The notes: generated from the letters alone by a model not told the origin. 41,299 nucleotides of DNA from Fuerstiella sp. (GCA_029247265.1 JAQWLN010000035.1:1-41299); one strand, 5' to 3'. Positions 15,845 through 25,320 are shown, counted from the first letter of the stretch. Program-made: numbers and translations.

Positions 15845-16966
15845 CTACCAGTTGTGGAATACGTTCAGCAGCGAGTCATCATCACTGTCGTAGTCGTTCA
15901 GGGCGTCTTCATGTAGCCACCACCACATGCCGCCTCCGAAATTGAAGCGTTTCATGTGCTGTACCAGCGTGTCGTCGACAGCTCCGCCGAACAATTGATC
16001 GACCGCTGCATCGTATCCGCCATCAAGATAATCGTTGCCCTGCATGCCGTGCAGCGTGTCGGCGCCGGTGCCGCCTTCGAGGTGGTCGTTCCCCGTTCCT
16101 CCGTTAAGGAAGTCCGCTCCGGCGTCGCCGAACAGATAGTCTGTGCCACCTTCACCGAGCAGAATGTCGGCGCCATTATCGCCGTGTAAGAAGTCTGTGC
16201 CGTTGCCGCCCTTCATGAAGTCATTTCCCTGACCGCCGAACAGGTAGTCCGTACCGAAATCGGAACTGCTGCCTCCCACCATCGTGTCGTTTCCGCTGTT
16301 ACCGTACATCCAGTCCTCACCGTACCCTCCATCCATATTGTCGTTACCGGAGCCGCCTTCCATGTAGTCGTGCCCGTGGCCGCCGGTCATGATGTCATGG
16401 CCAAAACCGCCGTTCAGGTAGTCATCTCCTTCGGAACCGTAGATAAAGTCGTTCCCGTCACTTCCCATCAGGGAGTCGTTGCCTGTGCTGCCGTAAAGGA
16501 TGTCAACGCCGTAACCTCCAAGCAGCGTGTCATGCCCGTCACCTCCCCAGACGTCGTCATTTCCATCGCCCGTGAAGATGTATTCGGTCAGTCCGGTGTC
16601 ACTGATGATTGTGTCGTCGCCACCGAGACCTGCGATCGAGACTTCATAGAACATGCCGGCGTTGTAAGTGGCTTCCGCCAGAACGTTGCCGACACCGTCC
16701 TTCACTTCGGCGTGAATCTGATTGGGGACTCCCTGTTCAATTTCAACCGTAATTACATCGTCTGACTCGGTTCCTGTAATGTCCAGCTTGTACGACATCA
16801 CATCAGGATTCCACGCGACGCCAATTTCAGCCGCCAGCAGGGTCCGCTCTTCAAGTGATTCCGGTCCGGCCCCAGAACGTCTTCGACGTTCTGGGCGACC
16901 TGTACGCCGACGGCGGGATTTACCGGGAAAATACTTGTCTTTGATTGAGGAAACGAGATTTAACAT
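15845..16966 (-). CDS. Secreted RTX (hemolysin-type calcium-binding repeat) protein with planctomycete N-terminal motif
   Basis: 373 residues. The ATG at 16966 has AGGAG 8 bases upstream, which decides the start over the longer open frame. Residues 1-50 contain an Arg-rich stretch followed by PESLEERTLLAAEIGVAW, the 'Planctomycete extracellular' (PF07595-like) motif that marks exported surface proteins of this phylum. After a short beta-rich part come roughly 17-20 nonapeptide repeats of the GGxGxDxLx type (for example GGDGHDTLL, GSDGNDFIY, GGTGNDHLE). These form a calcium-bound parallel beta-roll spanning about bases 15970-16620. No catalytic domain is attached. It ends with a short acidic tail (DYDSDDDSLLNVF). 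Likely role: a calcium-stabilised structural or surface protein. No type I secretion genes are near. Confidence 0.9.
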   Translation of the reverse strand: MLNLVSSIKDKYFPGKSRRRRTGRPERRRRSGAGPESLEERTLLAAEIGVAWNPDVMSYKLDITGTESDDVITVEIEQGVPNQIHAEVKDGVGNVLAEATYNAGMFYEVSIAGLGGDDTIISDTGLTEYIFTGDGNDDVWGGDGHDTLLGGYGVDILYGSTGNDSLMGSDGNDFIYGSEGDDYLNGGFGHDIMTGGHGHDYMEGGSGNDNMDGGYGEDWMYGNSGNDTMVGGSSSDFGTDYLFGGQGNDFMKGGNGTDFLHGDNGADILLGEGGTDYLFGDAGADFLNGGTGNDHLEGGTGADTLHGMQGNDYLDGGYDAAVDQLFGGAVDDTLVQHMKRFNFGGGMWWWLHEDALNDYDSDDDSLLNVFHNW

Positions 16967-17378
16967 GTTCGAGACTCCTGCCTTCAAGAGGTTGACCGTT
17001 TCCCGTTGGTGGGCCACGGTGTTGGGAAATAGCATCAGCGAATAAGGGCTCTTTCTTGGCCCTCATGATTTAGATTGCCGTCAGCTTTCACGACCGGACA
17101 ACGAAGTTCCGTTTTTCCTGAAAAGCCTGTTTCGCGTCACGTTCATGGCCCGAGCGCTCCACACGGCGCGAAGATCAGTACGAATTGCGGTGCCAATCTA
17201 TGCGTATGCGCGCGATCGTGGGCTCGGAGAGCTATGTGTGACGCGGCTGCAGAGCCGTGCAGCCTGGCGCTGCCACCGGCAACTGAGCATCACTGCAACG
17301 GTGCGGTAGTTTCCGACCGCCATGCCGTGCGCCGTCAGCTTCGAATCCGCTCTGTGAATCGGAAAGTTGTCGACTGCT
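16967..17378. other. Intergenic region between the RTX gene and mch
   Basis: About 410 bases, upstream of the RTX start and downstream of the mch stop (both minus strand). A 116-codon plus-strand frame (17075-17425) overlaps the mch 3' end and shows no domain or ribosome site. It is Cys- and Ala-rich in a way expected of a non-coding frame. No terminator hairpin with a T-run and no clear promoter was found. Confidence 0.5.
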
Positions 17379-18335
17379 TCAGTCGTTCAGCATTCCGAAA
17401 GACTGTCGCAGCAGATCGGGCATGAGTTTTCCATACTGAAAAGTCTTGCCACTGCGCAGGTTGTGGAAGACGACAACGGCGGGGCTGAACAGAGCCTTGT
17501 CAAGCGCGTAGAAGTTGTGGTTGGCCTCTTTGAACAGCTCGAGAAACGATCTTCCGTGCGATGTGGATGAGCACGACGGTGTTTCAGCACCGACCTTCTG
17601 AATCTGTTGATCCTCGCAGTCCACCCACAGGTTGACGACGCTGCCGTACAGTATGGCATCATTGGTACGACCGATACCTGCAAGATCGTTCTTTGCCACG
17701 GGAGGCAATGGCGCTGCGCCCGTTCCACTAATGACTTTCGATACCGGAAATTTCAGTTCGTGGAGTTTGTGCATGGCAGTTTCGACCGACCGAGCGACCA
17801 CCTGAACATTCCCTGCCTGCGATGCGGTTGGTGCTACCGCAACGGAAAGCCGGTCGACGCTGCCGACCTGAGTGAGCATCTGCTCGATCGCTGACTGCGT
17901 CGGCAGGCTGCCCGACTCCAGAACGCCGACACAATATGTTGTTTCTTCGTTGACGGAAAATTCTTCGAACAGAGTTTCGCTTGCCGCCGTAGCTCGCATC
18001 GGCCCGGAACCCATTGCAAAAAAATCGTCCGTCGAGATTTTCCAGCCGGCATACTGGGACAGCAGGCATGCCTGCAGTGGATGGTCTGTGCTGACAAAGA
18101 CCTGCGGAAGATCAATCACCGGACCGGCCGCCTGCAGCCGAACTGTGCCCAGTCCAGCCATGCACATTTCTGCCAGGTGCAGTCCTGCCGCAAGGCCTCC
18201 TGTCGAGTTGACTCCGAAGTCCAGAATCTCGGTTCGGTCCAGCGTAGTGCGAGCGAGTCGCAGGACATCCTGAGTCGCAACAGCCTTCTGAAAAAGTTCG
18301 TTTGCCCGAACGTTAAGAGATGGAGGATCTGTCAT
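17379..18335 (-). CDS. mch: Methenyltetrahydromethanopterin cyclohydrolase
   Basis: 318 residues from the ATG at 18335, matching the family length of about 320; the open frame extends further upstream but only adds unrelated sequence. The enzyme hydrolyses methenyl-H4MPT to formyl-H4MPT in the archaeal-type C1 pathway that planctomycetes and methylotrophic proteobacteria use for formaldehyde oxidation. Family hallmarks run in order: DFGVNSTGGLAAG near residue 45, LSQYAGWKI, the signature FFAMGSGPMRA around 120, VAVAPTASQAGNVQVVARSVE, VISGTGAAPLPPVAKN, and GRTNDAILYG. It is cytoplasmic. It lies divergent from a MOSC gene across 210 bases and about 3 kb from an OrfY-like ATP-grasp gene. Other pathway genes (fae, mtdB, fhc) are not in the window. 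Confidence 0.93.
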   Translation of the reverse strand: MTDPPSLNVRANELFQKAVATQDVLRLARTTLDRTEILDFGVNSTGGLAAGLHLAEMCMAGLGTVRLQAAGPVIDLPQVFVSTDHPLQACLLSQYAGWKISTDDFFAMGSGPMRATAASETLFEEFSVNEETTYCVGVLESGSLPTQSAIEQMLTQVGSVDRLSVAVAPTASQAGNVQVVARSVETAMHKLHELKFPVSKVISGTGAAPLPPVAKNDLAGIGRTNDAILYGSVVNLWVDCEDQQIQKVGAETPSCSSTSHGRSFLELFKEANHNFYALDKALFSPAVVVFHNLRSGKTFQYGKLMPDLLRQSFGMLND

Positions 18336-18496
18336 GAGACGATTTGTTCTGTGACTGTCGGGAAATGAATGAAGCGTGGATGTTTCGGGGCGTATTTTCA
18401 CCGTCGGCCGACACAGTCGCTTGGTGAGTTTCGAGCTGAAGGATATCAATTCGTTTGCCGACCGCCACATGCACGACACTTAGGTCTGTACTTGGT

Positions 18497-18518
18497 ATTC
18501 TGTAAGATCGTACAGAAT
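18497..18518. promoter_or_regulatory. Perfect dyad operator candidate between mch and the MOSC gene
   Basis: ATTCTGTA, a 6-base spacer (AGATCG), then TACAGAAT: a perfect 22-base interrupted palindrome, 27 bases before the MOSC start and about 160 bases from the mch start. Its core is CTGT-N8-ACAG, the arrangement of the proteobacterial LexA box, but planctomycete LexA boxes may differ. Position and symmetry fit a repressor site over the MOSC promoter. As RNA it could also form a hairpin in the leader. Confidence 0.45.
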
Positions 18519-18545
18519 TGAGAGTTTTCTTGCCGGAGCAGCACA

Positions 18546-19043
18546 ATGAAGATTATGAAGGAACTTTTGTTCCAGAAAGACTTTGTCGGGCGGGTCGAAT
18601 GGCTTGGGAGCGCCACCGTTCGGGAAGGAAAAATGGAGACTCCGGACCGAGTGGAGTTGGTTGCAGACCGAGGCATCAGTGGAGAACACCACCGGTGCGA
18701 ATCTGGTGACTCTGATCGCCAGGTAACGTTAATTCAGTACGAACATCTACCGGTCGTGGCTGCACTATTGGGATTGTCCGAGGCCGATCCGGGTGCGATT
18801 CGCCGAAATATCGTTATCTCTGGCATAAATATTGCGGCGCTTCGTTCGCAACGCTTCAGAATAGGAGAAGCCGTGCTGAAGGGGACAGGAGACTGCGTTC
18901 CGTGTTCAAGAATGGAACAAACACTTGGCGCGGGGGGATATGAAGCAATGATTGGGCACGGCGGGATCACGGCTGTCGTGGAAGTTGGTGGGCCCGTTTG
19001 TATCGGAGACGCGGTCAGGGGGCTCGTGTCGACAAATGTCTAA
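18546..19043 (+). CDS. MOSC domain-containing protein (YiiM-like)
   Basis: 165 residues, nearly all one MOSC domain, the C-terminal fold of molybdenum-cofactor sulfurases. That fold binds sulfur or sulfurated Moco intermediates through a conserved cysteine. Visible hallmarks are RRNIVISGINIAALR (83-100), TGDCVPCSRMEQ with C117 and C120, and GGYEAMIGHGGITAVV near the end. The N-terminal beta-barrel is shorter than in E. coli YiiM (about 220 residues), and there is no cysteine-desulfurase domain. It is probably cytoplasmic, with a role in sulfur transfer to a Mo/W enzyme or in reducing N-hydroxylated compounds. A second in-frame ATG at 18555 is the alternative start. It is divergently transcribed from mch with a dyad symmetry element just upstream. 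Confidence 0.88.
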   Translation: MKIMKELLFQKDFVGRVEWLGSATVREGKMETPDRVELVADRGISGEHHRCESGDSDRQVTLIQYEHLPVVAALLGLSEADPGAIRRNIVISGINIAALRSQRFRIGEAVLKGTGDCVPCSRMEQTLGAGGYEAMIGHGGITAVVEVGGPVCIGDAVRGLVSTNV

Positions 19044-19230
19044 TTTTTCGGGTATGTGTTAGAAGTTGAACGCCGAATCGTCTGTGATCTCTGGTCAGGA
19101 ATTCTTTTTCTAGATCCCTTGCGAATACGACCGTGTGTCGTCAGTTTGTTCAGATGAGTGTTTTCAAGGGATTGAAAACCGTCTCTCCCAGGGAATGGTG
19201 ATTTGGTGAGAGTTGAGATCAGGCGGGTCA

Positions 19231-21618
19231 ATGATTTCACGTTCCAGATTCTTTAGCTCATTGTTCCACCGCCCCCAAACACGGCGCCGTAAGTGCGTCC
19301 GCCAACTGGAGTGCGCTGCGGATTTGCTTGAGCTGCGTCAGCTGTTGAGCGCTGTGACCGTACAGTTCGGTGCCTCCAGGGATAGCACGATCTATCAGAG
19401 CGATCCTGATGCCAGTAATGGTGCCGGTGAATTTGTGCTTGCGGGAGGCGGTACACACGGTCTTGTTCAGTTTGATGTTGGCGGGATTCCGGACGGCTCC
19501 ACGATTATTGATGCTGTATTGACACTCAACGCGGCGCGTTCATCCAGTGGCGGGGCTGTGGCAGTGCACCCGATTTCCACTGCCTGGGGAGAATCGGGGT
19601 CGAACGCTCTGGGCGACGAATCTGTCGGTGCGCCAGCGCGGGAGTTTGATGCCACGTGGCTTTATTCTCAATATGATGGACAGCTTTGGAGTACCGCTGG
19701 CGGTGACTACGGAACCGCTTCGGCCTCTGTAGGTGTCGAGGGGATCGGGGCGTATGAGTTTTCGGACGGTGGCCTCATTGACGACGTACAGCGCTGGCTT
19801 GATGACGCCGCGGAAAATTTTGGGTGGTTGCTTGAAGCGAGCGGTGGGGCGGTTGTCTCATTCATCAGCAAAGACGGTCCCGGTGCCAGCCTTGCTCCGC
19901 TTCTGGAAGTCACTTACGAAGGACCGCCGGCGATTGTTGAAGGTCGCCTCTGGAACGACGTGAATGCGGACGCCGTACGCCCCGATCCAGCGCTTGCCGG
20001 TTTGGATCTCGACATTGTCGATGGCAATGCCCACTTCAATGCATTTGGTGGCCAGGAATACTGGTTTCGGTCCGGCCAGAACAACAAGTGGCATTTTCTG
20101 ACGTCTGATGGGACGCTTACGGAGTGGTCCGGCAAAGGTGGCGACCTCGACGGGACTGTCATCGCCTCGCTTGATGCGGGGCTCTACTATTATCGCCCCG
20201 AGCTGGTTGCGCGGGCGTCTTTCGGAGAAGTGGAGCCATGGCTGAATGGCTGGACGGTGGAGTTGCTTGACAGCAACGGCGTTGTCATCGGCACAACTCA
20301 GACGGAAGGCCGCGACGTCAATCTGGACGGCTCAATCGATGCGGCGACGGAAGGCGGCTGGTATCATTTTGACGTGACCCAGGGAGCAACGTACACGGTT
20401 CGCCAGGTCCTTCCTGACGGCTGGACCGAAAGTGTCAGCATTGAATTTGATCTGACCAGTCCAATGTCACAGATGGTGAATGATCTGGCACTTGAGTATC
20501 GCGATTCCTATTACGAAAGCTTCGGCGGTCTGGGCGAGAAATGGATATTCAGTCCCAAAACCGGATGGCATTACATTACGCCGGACGGCAGCTTGTTTCG
20601 CTGGGACGGCAACGCGATTGACGAGTCGTCTCCACTGAGTGGATCGTTTGTTACGATCGTCGGCACTATGTATTTCGACGATCCTGCACTGCTGTTCGGC
20701 GGACAGTACAGCGATTCGCCATCCGAAGCGGATGTTCAGCCCGTGATCATGCGTGTGGACTTCGGTAGTTATGAATCGGTTGATGTCAGCGGTCGAGTAT
20801 GGCTGGACTTTTTTGCAAACTCACAACGTGACGATATCGCACTCATACCCGACTACCTGAAGCTGTTTCCGTTGGACGCATTGCAGGATGGGCATGAGTG
20901 GTTTTATGACTACGAACACGATGACTGGTACATCATTAATCCTGACGGGCAGGCTGCCTACTGGGGGCCACACCAGGACGAAGAGGGCGGCCCGTTTGAC
21001 AGGCCTGGTACTGATCCTCAGATGCGGGAGTTCATTGAAAACGAGGTTGAACCGTGGATCAACGGTCGCGGTGTCGAACTGATTGATCAGGATGGCGTCG
21101 TCGTCGCGACGACGGTGACGAAGAACGTCGACCTGAACGGCGACGGCGTAATTCAGTATGAATCAGAGCGAGGCTGGTACATATTCGAAGACGTTGTACC
21201 AGGCGATTACGCCGTGCGTACCGTTCCGGAGGAAGGCTGGACGCAAACGGCTCCACTAAGTACCGAGCAGACCACAGCAGTCGTGCTGGACATGCAACTG
21301 CAGTTCAGTCTGACAGAGAGTGACTTTCTGAACTGGGGTGGTGCTGACGAACGCTGGTTGTATGACGCAAACAATCGATGGTACTACATCCTGGAAGACG
21401 GAGGTCTGTACGAATGGGAAGTCGGTACCGGAAGGCTGCAGGGGCTTAAAGGCAGGCTTGTTGCGCAGCTGACGTCTGCGTTTTACCACGACTTAAATCT
21501 GATTGCCGATCCGGATGGCGCCCTGATTTCTGTCAGCGCCCGGAGCGGTGTCAAGACGGCTGATTTGCTGTTTGGCAATCACAGGCTTCTTGCCGACGTT
21601 ATTGCTGCACTGGAATAG
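19231..21618 (+). CDS. Large extracellular protein: DNRLRE domain, SdrD-like B domains and four Trp-rich repeats
   Basis: 795 residues from ATG 19231 (AGG 7 bases upstream; a TTG at 19213 is possible). The N-terminus has an Arg-rich run, then CAADLLELRQLLSAV, the planctomycete extracellular-protein motif. About 45-235 is a DNRLRE-type domain (VQFGASRDSTIYQSD, then LVQFDVGGIPDGSTI). After it, prealbumin-like SdrD B segments (GRLWNDVNADAV, VSGRVWLDFFANSQRDD, YTVRQVLPDGWTES, YAVRTVPEEGWTQT) alternate with a repeat of about 55 residues seen four times: WFRSGQNNKWHFLTSDG, WIFSPKTGWHYITPDG, WFYDYEHDDWYIINPDG and WLYDANNRWYYILEDG. Calcium-loop-like DVNLDGSID and DLNGDGVIQ occur between them. It is likely a cell-surface or matrix protein; no enzyme motif is seen. 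Confidence 0.8.
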   Translation: MISRSRFFSSLFHRPQTRRRKCVRQLECAADLLELRQLLSAVTVQFGASRDSTIYQSDPDASNGAGEFVLAGGGTHGLVQFDVGGIPDGSTIIDAVLTLNAARSSSGGAVAVHPISTAWGESGSNALGDESVGAPAREFDATWLYSQYDGQLWSTAGGDYGTASASVGVEGIGAYEFSDGGLIDDVQRWLDDAAENFGWLLEASGGAVVSFISKDGPGASLAPLLEVTYEGPPAIVEGRLWNDVNADAVRPDPALAGLDLDIVDGNAHFNAFGGQEYWFRSGQNNKWHFLTSDGTLTEWSGKGGDLDGTVIASLDAGLYYYRPELVARASFGEVEPWLNGWTVELLDSNGVVIGTTQTEGRDVNLDGSIDAATEGGWYHFDVTQGATYTVRQVLPDGWTESVSIEFDLTSPMSQMVNDLALEYRDSYYESFGGLGEKWIFSPKTGWHYITPDGSLFRWDGNAIDESSPLSGSFVTIVGTMYFDDPALLFGGQYSDSPSEADVQPVIMRVDFGSYESVDVSGRVWLDFFANSQRDDIALIPDYLKLFPLDALQDGHEWFYDYEHDDWYIINPDGQAAYWGPHQDEEGGPFDRPGTDPQMREFIENEVEPWINGRGVELIDQDGVVVATTVTKNVDLNGDGVIQYESERGWYIFEDVVPGDYAVRTVPEEGWTQTAPLSTEQTTAVVLDMQLQFSLTESDFLNWGGADERWLYDANNRWYYILEDGGLYEWEVGTGRLQGLKGRLVAQLTSAFYHDLNLIADPDGALISVSARSGVKTADLLFGNHRLLADVIAALE

Positions 21619-21749
21619 TGCCGGCAGCAAATGCGCTGCGTCACCGCCTCCGACGCCAGCCGCAACAAACGTCGGAAGTCATGAGCCGATGTTCGATAGC
21701 GGACCGGCGGCAAATCAATTTGCGCTGCGTCGGTGTTGTCGGCAGAAAG

Positions 21750-22289
21750 TCAGGCAGTTGGCGTTTCGATGACGGTTGCCGATTCAATGGCGGCCGCCGA
21801 TTGAGGTCGGTCTCCGTGGTCCGTCGGCAGCGATCCAAGTACCCGCACCACTTCCATACTGCCCTCATCGGCAGTTCGGCCGAATGCTGTGTATTGTCGG
21901 TCCAGGTGAGTGTGCGCTCCCAGACAGATGAAGAATTGTGACCCGGCAGAATTCGGGTCAGACGAACGTGCCATCGACAGGACGCCTTCAACGTGTGGCG
22001 TGTCGTTAAACTCGGCGTCAATGTTGTATCCCGGGCCGCCGGTGCCGGTGCCCTGTGGACAGCCACCCTGAATCATGAATCCGCCGATAATGCGATGAAA
22101 CGACAGGCCGCTGTAGTACCCGAGTTTTGTCAGGCCGATCATGTTGGCGCAATGTCCAGGAGCCACATCCGGCAGCAGATCCAGCACGATTCGTCCGTGC
22201 GTCGTGTTCAGTTCGATCTGGTATTTGTTGGCCTCAAAGTCGATATCCTTCGTGGCTTCGAGAACTTCTGATTGGCGATTTGCAGTCAT
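21750..22289 (-). CDS. Cyclophilin-type peptidyl-prolyl cis-trans isomerase
   Basis: 179 residues from the ATG at 22289 with a GGA just upstream; a longer frame reaches 22382 without support. The whole protein is one cyclophilin domain. It contains FHRIIGGFMIQGG (active-site Arg and the core Phe/Gln), GPGYNIDAEFN, GVLSMARSSDPNSAGSQFFI and LDRQYTAFG. It catalyses cis-trans isomerisation of Xaa-Pro bonds during protein folding. No signal peptide is present, so this is a cytoplasmic form. It is convergent with the upstream surface-protein gene (131-base gap) and divergent from aconitase. The C-terminal tail after RVLGSLPTDHG is longer than in minimal cyclophilins and Ala/Thr-rich. Confidence 0.92.
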   Translation of the reverse strand: MTANRQSEVLEATKDIDFEANKYQIELNTTHGRIVLDLLPDVAPGHCANMIGLTKLGYYSGLSFHRIIGGFMIQGGCPQGTGTGGPGYNIDAEFNDTPHVEGVLSMARSSDPNSAGSQFFICLGAHTHLDRQYTAFGRTADEGSMEVVRVLGSLPTDHGDRPQSAAAIESATVIETPTA

Positions 22290-22647
22290 GATTCCGGCTT
22301 GGCTGGGTGAAAAGTAAATTCGATATGCAGGCGAAGGGTCGTCGAAATGCGACGCAGACGCAAGCGTGCGGAGATTCTCCATTTGGGCCGAAAAGCGTGT
22401 AAATGCACCGTCTGGCAGTTTTTGTTATTCGCTCAGACGGGACCTGGTGAGCCGATGTCGCTGCGAGCAGCGGGTTGTCGCCGTATATTCAGAAGGCTCG
22501 ATTCTGTGATGGCAGATACGGACACTGACATGGCCTTCCCAATTGAGTCTTTCCGCCAGATGTCTACAATCCGCCCACAAGCCTCGCGATTGCTGGCTTA
22601 CGAAAAAAATTCTTTGCTGTTAACGAGATTTACACAAGCCACGAAAC
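22290..22647. other. Divergent promoter region between cyclophilin and aconitase
   Basis: About 360 bases, both flanking genes reading outward. A compact dyad CGCTGC-GA-GCAGCG occurs at 22459-22472. A 104-codon plus frame (22347-22661) overlaps the aconitase start and shows no domain. No clear consensus promoter pair and no riboswitch-like fold was recognised. Confidence 0.45.
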
Positions 22648-25320
22648 ATGACTGCTCCTAATACGTTCGGTGCCGAAGCCACTTTGTCCACATCAGCCGG
22701 CGACGTTAAATATTTTCGTCTCCGAAAACTGGCTGACGACGGAATCGGCAACATTGACGCCTTGCCCTTTTCCATTCGTGTCCTGCTGGAAGCGTGTCTG
22801 CGTAACGTCGATGGCTTTGTCGTGAATTCAGATGATGTCACGAATCTGGCCAATTGGAACGCCGCAGCTCCCGCTCAGGTGGAGGTGCCGTTTAAGCCCG
22901 GCCGGGTTGTACTGCAGGATTTCACCGGAGTTCCGGCCGTTGTCGACCTTGCCGCGTTGCGAAGCGCCATGGTTCGGATGGGCGGTGATCCAACAAAGAT
23001 TAACCCCCTTGTGCCCTGCGATCTTGTCGTTGACCACAGCGTGCAGGTGGATGAGTTCGCCAGTCGGTTTGCACTCAAACACAACGTGGAAATCGAATTT
23101 CAGCGGAATAAGGAACGATACGAGTTTTTGCGCTGGGGGCAAAAAGCTCTCGAGAACTTCAGCGTCGTTCCACCGGCGACGGGCATTGTTCATCAGGTGA
23201 ACCTGGAGTACCTCGCGAATGTCGTGATGGTGAATAATGGCGTCGCCTATCCGGACAGTCTTGTCGGTACCGATAGTCATACCACCATGATTAACGGTCT
23301 GGGCGTTGTTGGTTGGGGGGTCGGTGGAATTGAAGCCGAAGCCGTGATGCTGGGGCAGCCCATCTACATGCTGACCCCGGAAGTCGTCGGCTTCAAACTT
23401 ACAGGTGCATTACCGGAAGGTGCAACGGCGACCGATCTTGTGCTGACCGTTACGCAAATGCTGAGAGCTCATGGCGTTGTCGGCAAGTTTGTCGAATTCT
23501 ATGGTGAAGGCATGGCTCGGCTGGGGCTTGCTGATCGTGCAACTCTTGCCAACATGGCTCCCGAATATGGAGCCACGATGGGCTTCTTTCCCGTCGATGG
23601 CGAAACATTGCATTTCCTGAAACGCACTGGTCGTCCCGCCGAGCTTGTCGATCTGGTCGAACGTTATACGAAAGAACAGGGGCTGTTCCGTACCGATGAT
23701 GCTCCGGAACCGACTTTCAGCAGCGCCCTTGGACTTGATATGGGCACCGTGGTTCCGTCACTGGCAGGGCCCAAGCGTCCTCAGGACCGCATTCTGCTTT
23801 CAGACATGCAGCCAACATGGAAAAAGGCGCTGGGCGAAACATTCGGCAAAGACATTCCCGCGAGTCCGGTTCGAGTCGAGGACAATACGGACAGCTCCCA
23901 GATCTCGGACGGTGCCGTTGTGATTGCTGCTATCACCAGCTGTACCAATACCAGCAATCCCAGTGTCATGGTGGGTGCCGGGCTGTTGGCTCGCAATGCG
24001 GTTGCCAAAGGGCTGCAGCGTAAGCCGTGGGTGAAGAGCAGTCTCGCTCCTGGCTCACGTGTCGTGACCGAATACCTCGCGAAATCCGGGCTCGATCAGC
24101 CACTCGACGAACTTGGCTTTCAGACGGTCGGCTATGGCTGCACGACTTGTATCGGCAACAGCGGGCCACTACCCGCTCCCGTCGCCGATGCTGTCACGAG
24201 TGGTGATCTGGTGGCGGCCTCCGTTTTGTCCGGAAACCGCAACTTCGAAGGTCGCGTCAATCCATTGGTGAAAGCCAACTACCTGGCCAGCCCGCCGCTT
24301 GTTGTGGCCTATTCGCTGGTCGGTACCGTCGATATCAACCTGGACATGGAACCTCTCGGACAGGACCAGGACGGTAATGATGTCTTCCTGAAAGATATAT
24401 GGCCATCACAGCAGGAAATCGCTGATACGATCGCCTCGTCCATGACCCCCGAGATGTTTACCGAACAATATGCTTCGGCCACTGCGGGGCCGGAAGAATG
24501 GCAGGCGATTCAAAGTCCTGATGCTGCTCTGTACGAATGGAACGCAGACAGCACGTACGTTCAGGAACCCCCGTTCTTTATCGACATGCCGGTCGAACCC
24601 GCTCCGATCGCTGCCATCGAAGGTGCCCGATGCCTCGTTTCTGTCGGGGACTCAACCACGACAGACCACATCAGCCCGGCCGGAGCGATTAAACCCGACA
24701 GTCCTGCCGGCCGCTACCTGCAGGAACAGGGTGTCGATGTCAAGGATTTCAACAGTTACGGCAGTCGCCGCGGCAATGACCGAGTGATGACGCGCGGGAC
24801 ATTCGCCAACATTCGTCTGAAGAACATGTTGGCTCCCGGCACTGAAGGCAGCGTCAGTATTCACCACCCTTCCGGTGAACAGACTTCCATCTACGACGCT
24901 GCGATGAAGTACAAAGCGGAAGGTACTCCGCTGGTTGTACTGGCTGGAGCCGAGTACGGTACCGGCTCCTCAAGAGACTGGGCTGCCAAAGGTACGTTCC
25001 TGCTGGGCATCAAGGCGGTTATCGCCACCAGCTATGAACGGATCCACCGCAGCAATCTGGTCGGAATGGGAGTGCTGCCGTTGCAGTACCGTGATGGCGA
25101 AAGCCGTGAAAGTCTTGAACTCGACGGTACTGAGGTTTTTGATATTCGGATGGATGATTCCCTTGAGCCTCGCCAGGCCGTCGAGGTTACTGCTCGTAAA
25201 AGCAATGGTGACGAGATTCACTTCGTCACGACCTGCCGCATCGACACGCCTGTTGAAGTCGACTACTACCGCAACGGAGGGATTCTGCATACTGTGTTAA
25301 GGCAACTGGCGAAAAATTGA
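22648..25320 (+). CDS. acnA: Aconitate hydratase A
   Basis: 890 residues, full length for the AcnA/IRP1 branch. It converts citrate to isocitrate through cis-aconitate in the TCA cycle and is cytoplasmic. The [4Fe-4S] ligands are C432 in [12 protein letters not shown] and C498/C501 in [13 protein letters not shown]. Substrate-site segments include [30 protein letters not shown] and, in the swivelling domain, [27 protein letters not shown] and [17 protein letters not shown]. The ATG at 22648 gives the normal N-terminus, although the ribosome site is weak. It is followed after 52 bases by hpt on the same strand, which may be co-transcribed. Nothing suggests the RNA-binding role seen in some aconitases, though the branch is compatible with it. 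Confidence 0.97.
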   Translation: MTAPNTFGAEATLSTSAGDVKYFRLRKLADDGIGNIDALPFSIRVLLEACLRNVDGFVVNSDDVTNLANWNAAAPAQVEVPFKPGRVVLQDFTGVPAVVDLAALRSAMVRMGGDPTKINPLVPCDLVVDHSVQVDEFASRFALKHNVEIEFQRNKERYEFLRWGQKALENFSVVPPATGIVHQVNLEYLANVVMVNNGVAYPDSLVGTDSHTTMINGLGVVGWGVGGIEAEAVMLGQPIYMLTPEVVGFKLTGALPEGATATDLVLTVTQMLRAHGVVGKFVEFYGEGMARLGLADRATLANMAPEYGATMGFFPVDGETLHFLKRTGRPAELVDLVERYTKEQGLFRTDDAPEPTFSSALGLDMGTVVPSLAGPKRPQDRILLSDMQPTWKKALGETFGKDIPASPVRVEDNTDSSQISDGAVVIAAITSCTNTSNPSVMVGAGLLARNAVAKGLQRKPWVKSSLAPGSRVVTEYLAKSGLDQPLDELGFQTVGYGCTTCIGNSGPLPAPVADAVTSGDLVAASVLSGNRNFEGRVNPLVKANYLASPPLVVAYSLVGTVDINLDMEPLGQDQDGNDVFLKDIWPSQQEIADTIASSMTPEMFTEQYASATAGPEEWQAIQSPDAALYEWNADSTYVQEPPFFIDMPVEPAPIAAIEGARCLVSVGDSTTTDHISPAGAIKPDSPAGRYLQEQGVDVKDFNSYGSRRGNDRVMTRGTFANIRLKNMLAPGTEGSVSIHHPSGEQTSIYDAAMKYKAEGTPLVVLAGAEYGTGSSRDWAAKGTFLLGIKAVIATSYERIHRSNLVGMGVLPLQYRDGESRESLELDGTEVFDIRMDDSLEPRQAVEVTARKSNGDEIHFVTTCRIDTPVEVDYYRNGGILHTVLRQLAKN

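Noticed and set aside
15960..16620. Regularly spaced repeats considered as a CRISPR-like or minisatellite array
   Set aside because: The periodicity is 27 bases, equal to the 9-residue RTX repeat, and it varies at silent sites; it is a protein repeat.
21099..21114. 16-base perfect palindrome CGTCGTCGCGACGACG
   Set aside because: It lies in coding sequence for VVVATT and follows from GTC/GTC/GCG/ACG codon choice, so no regulatory role need be assumed.
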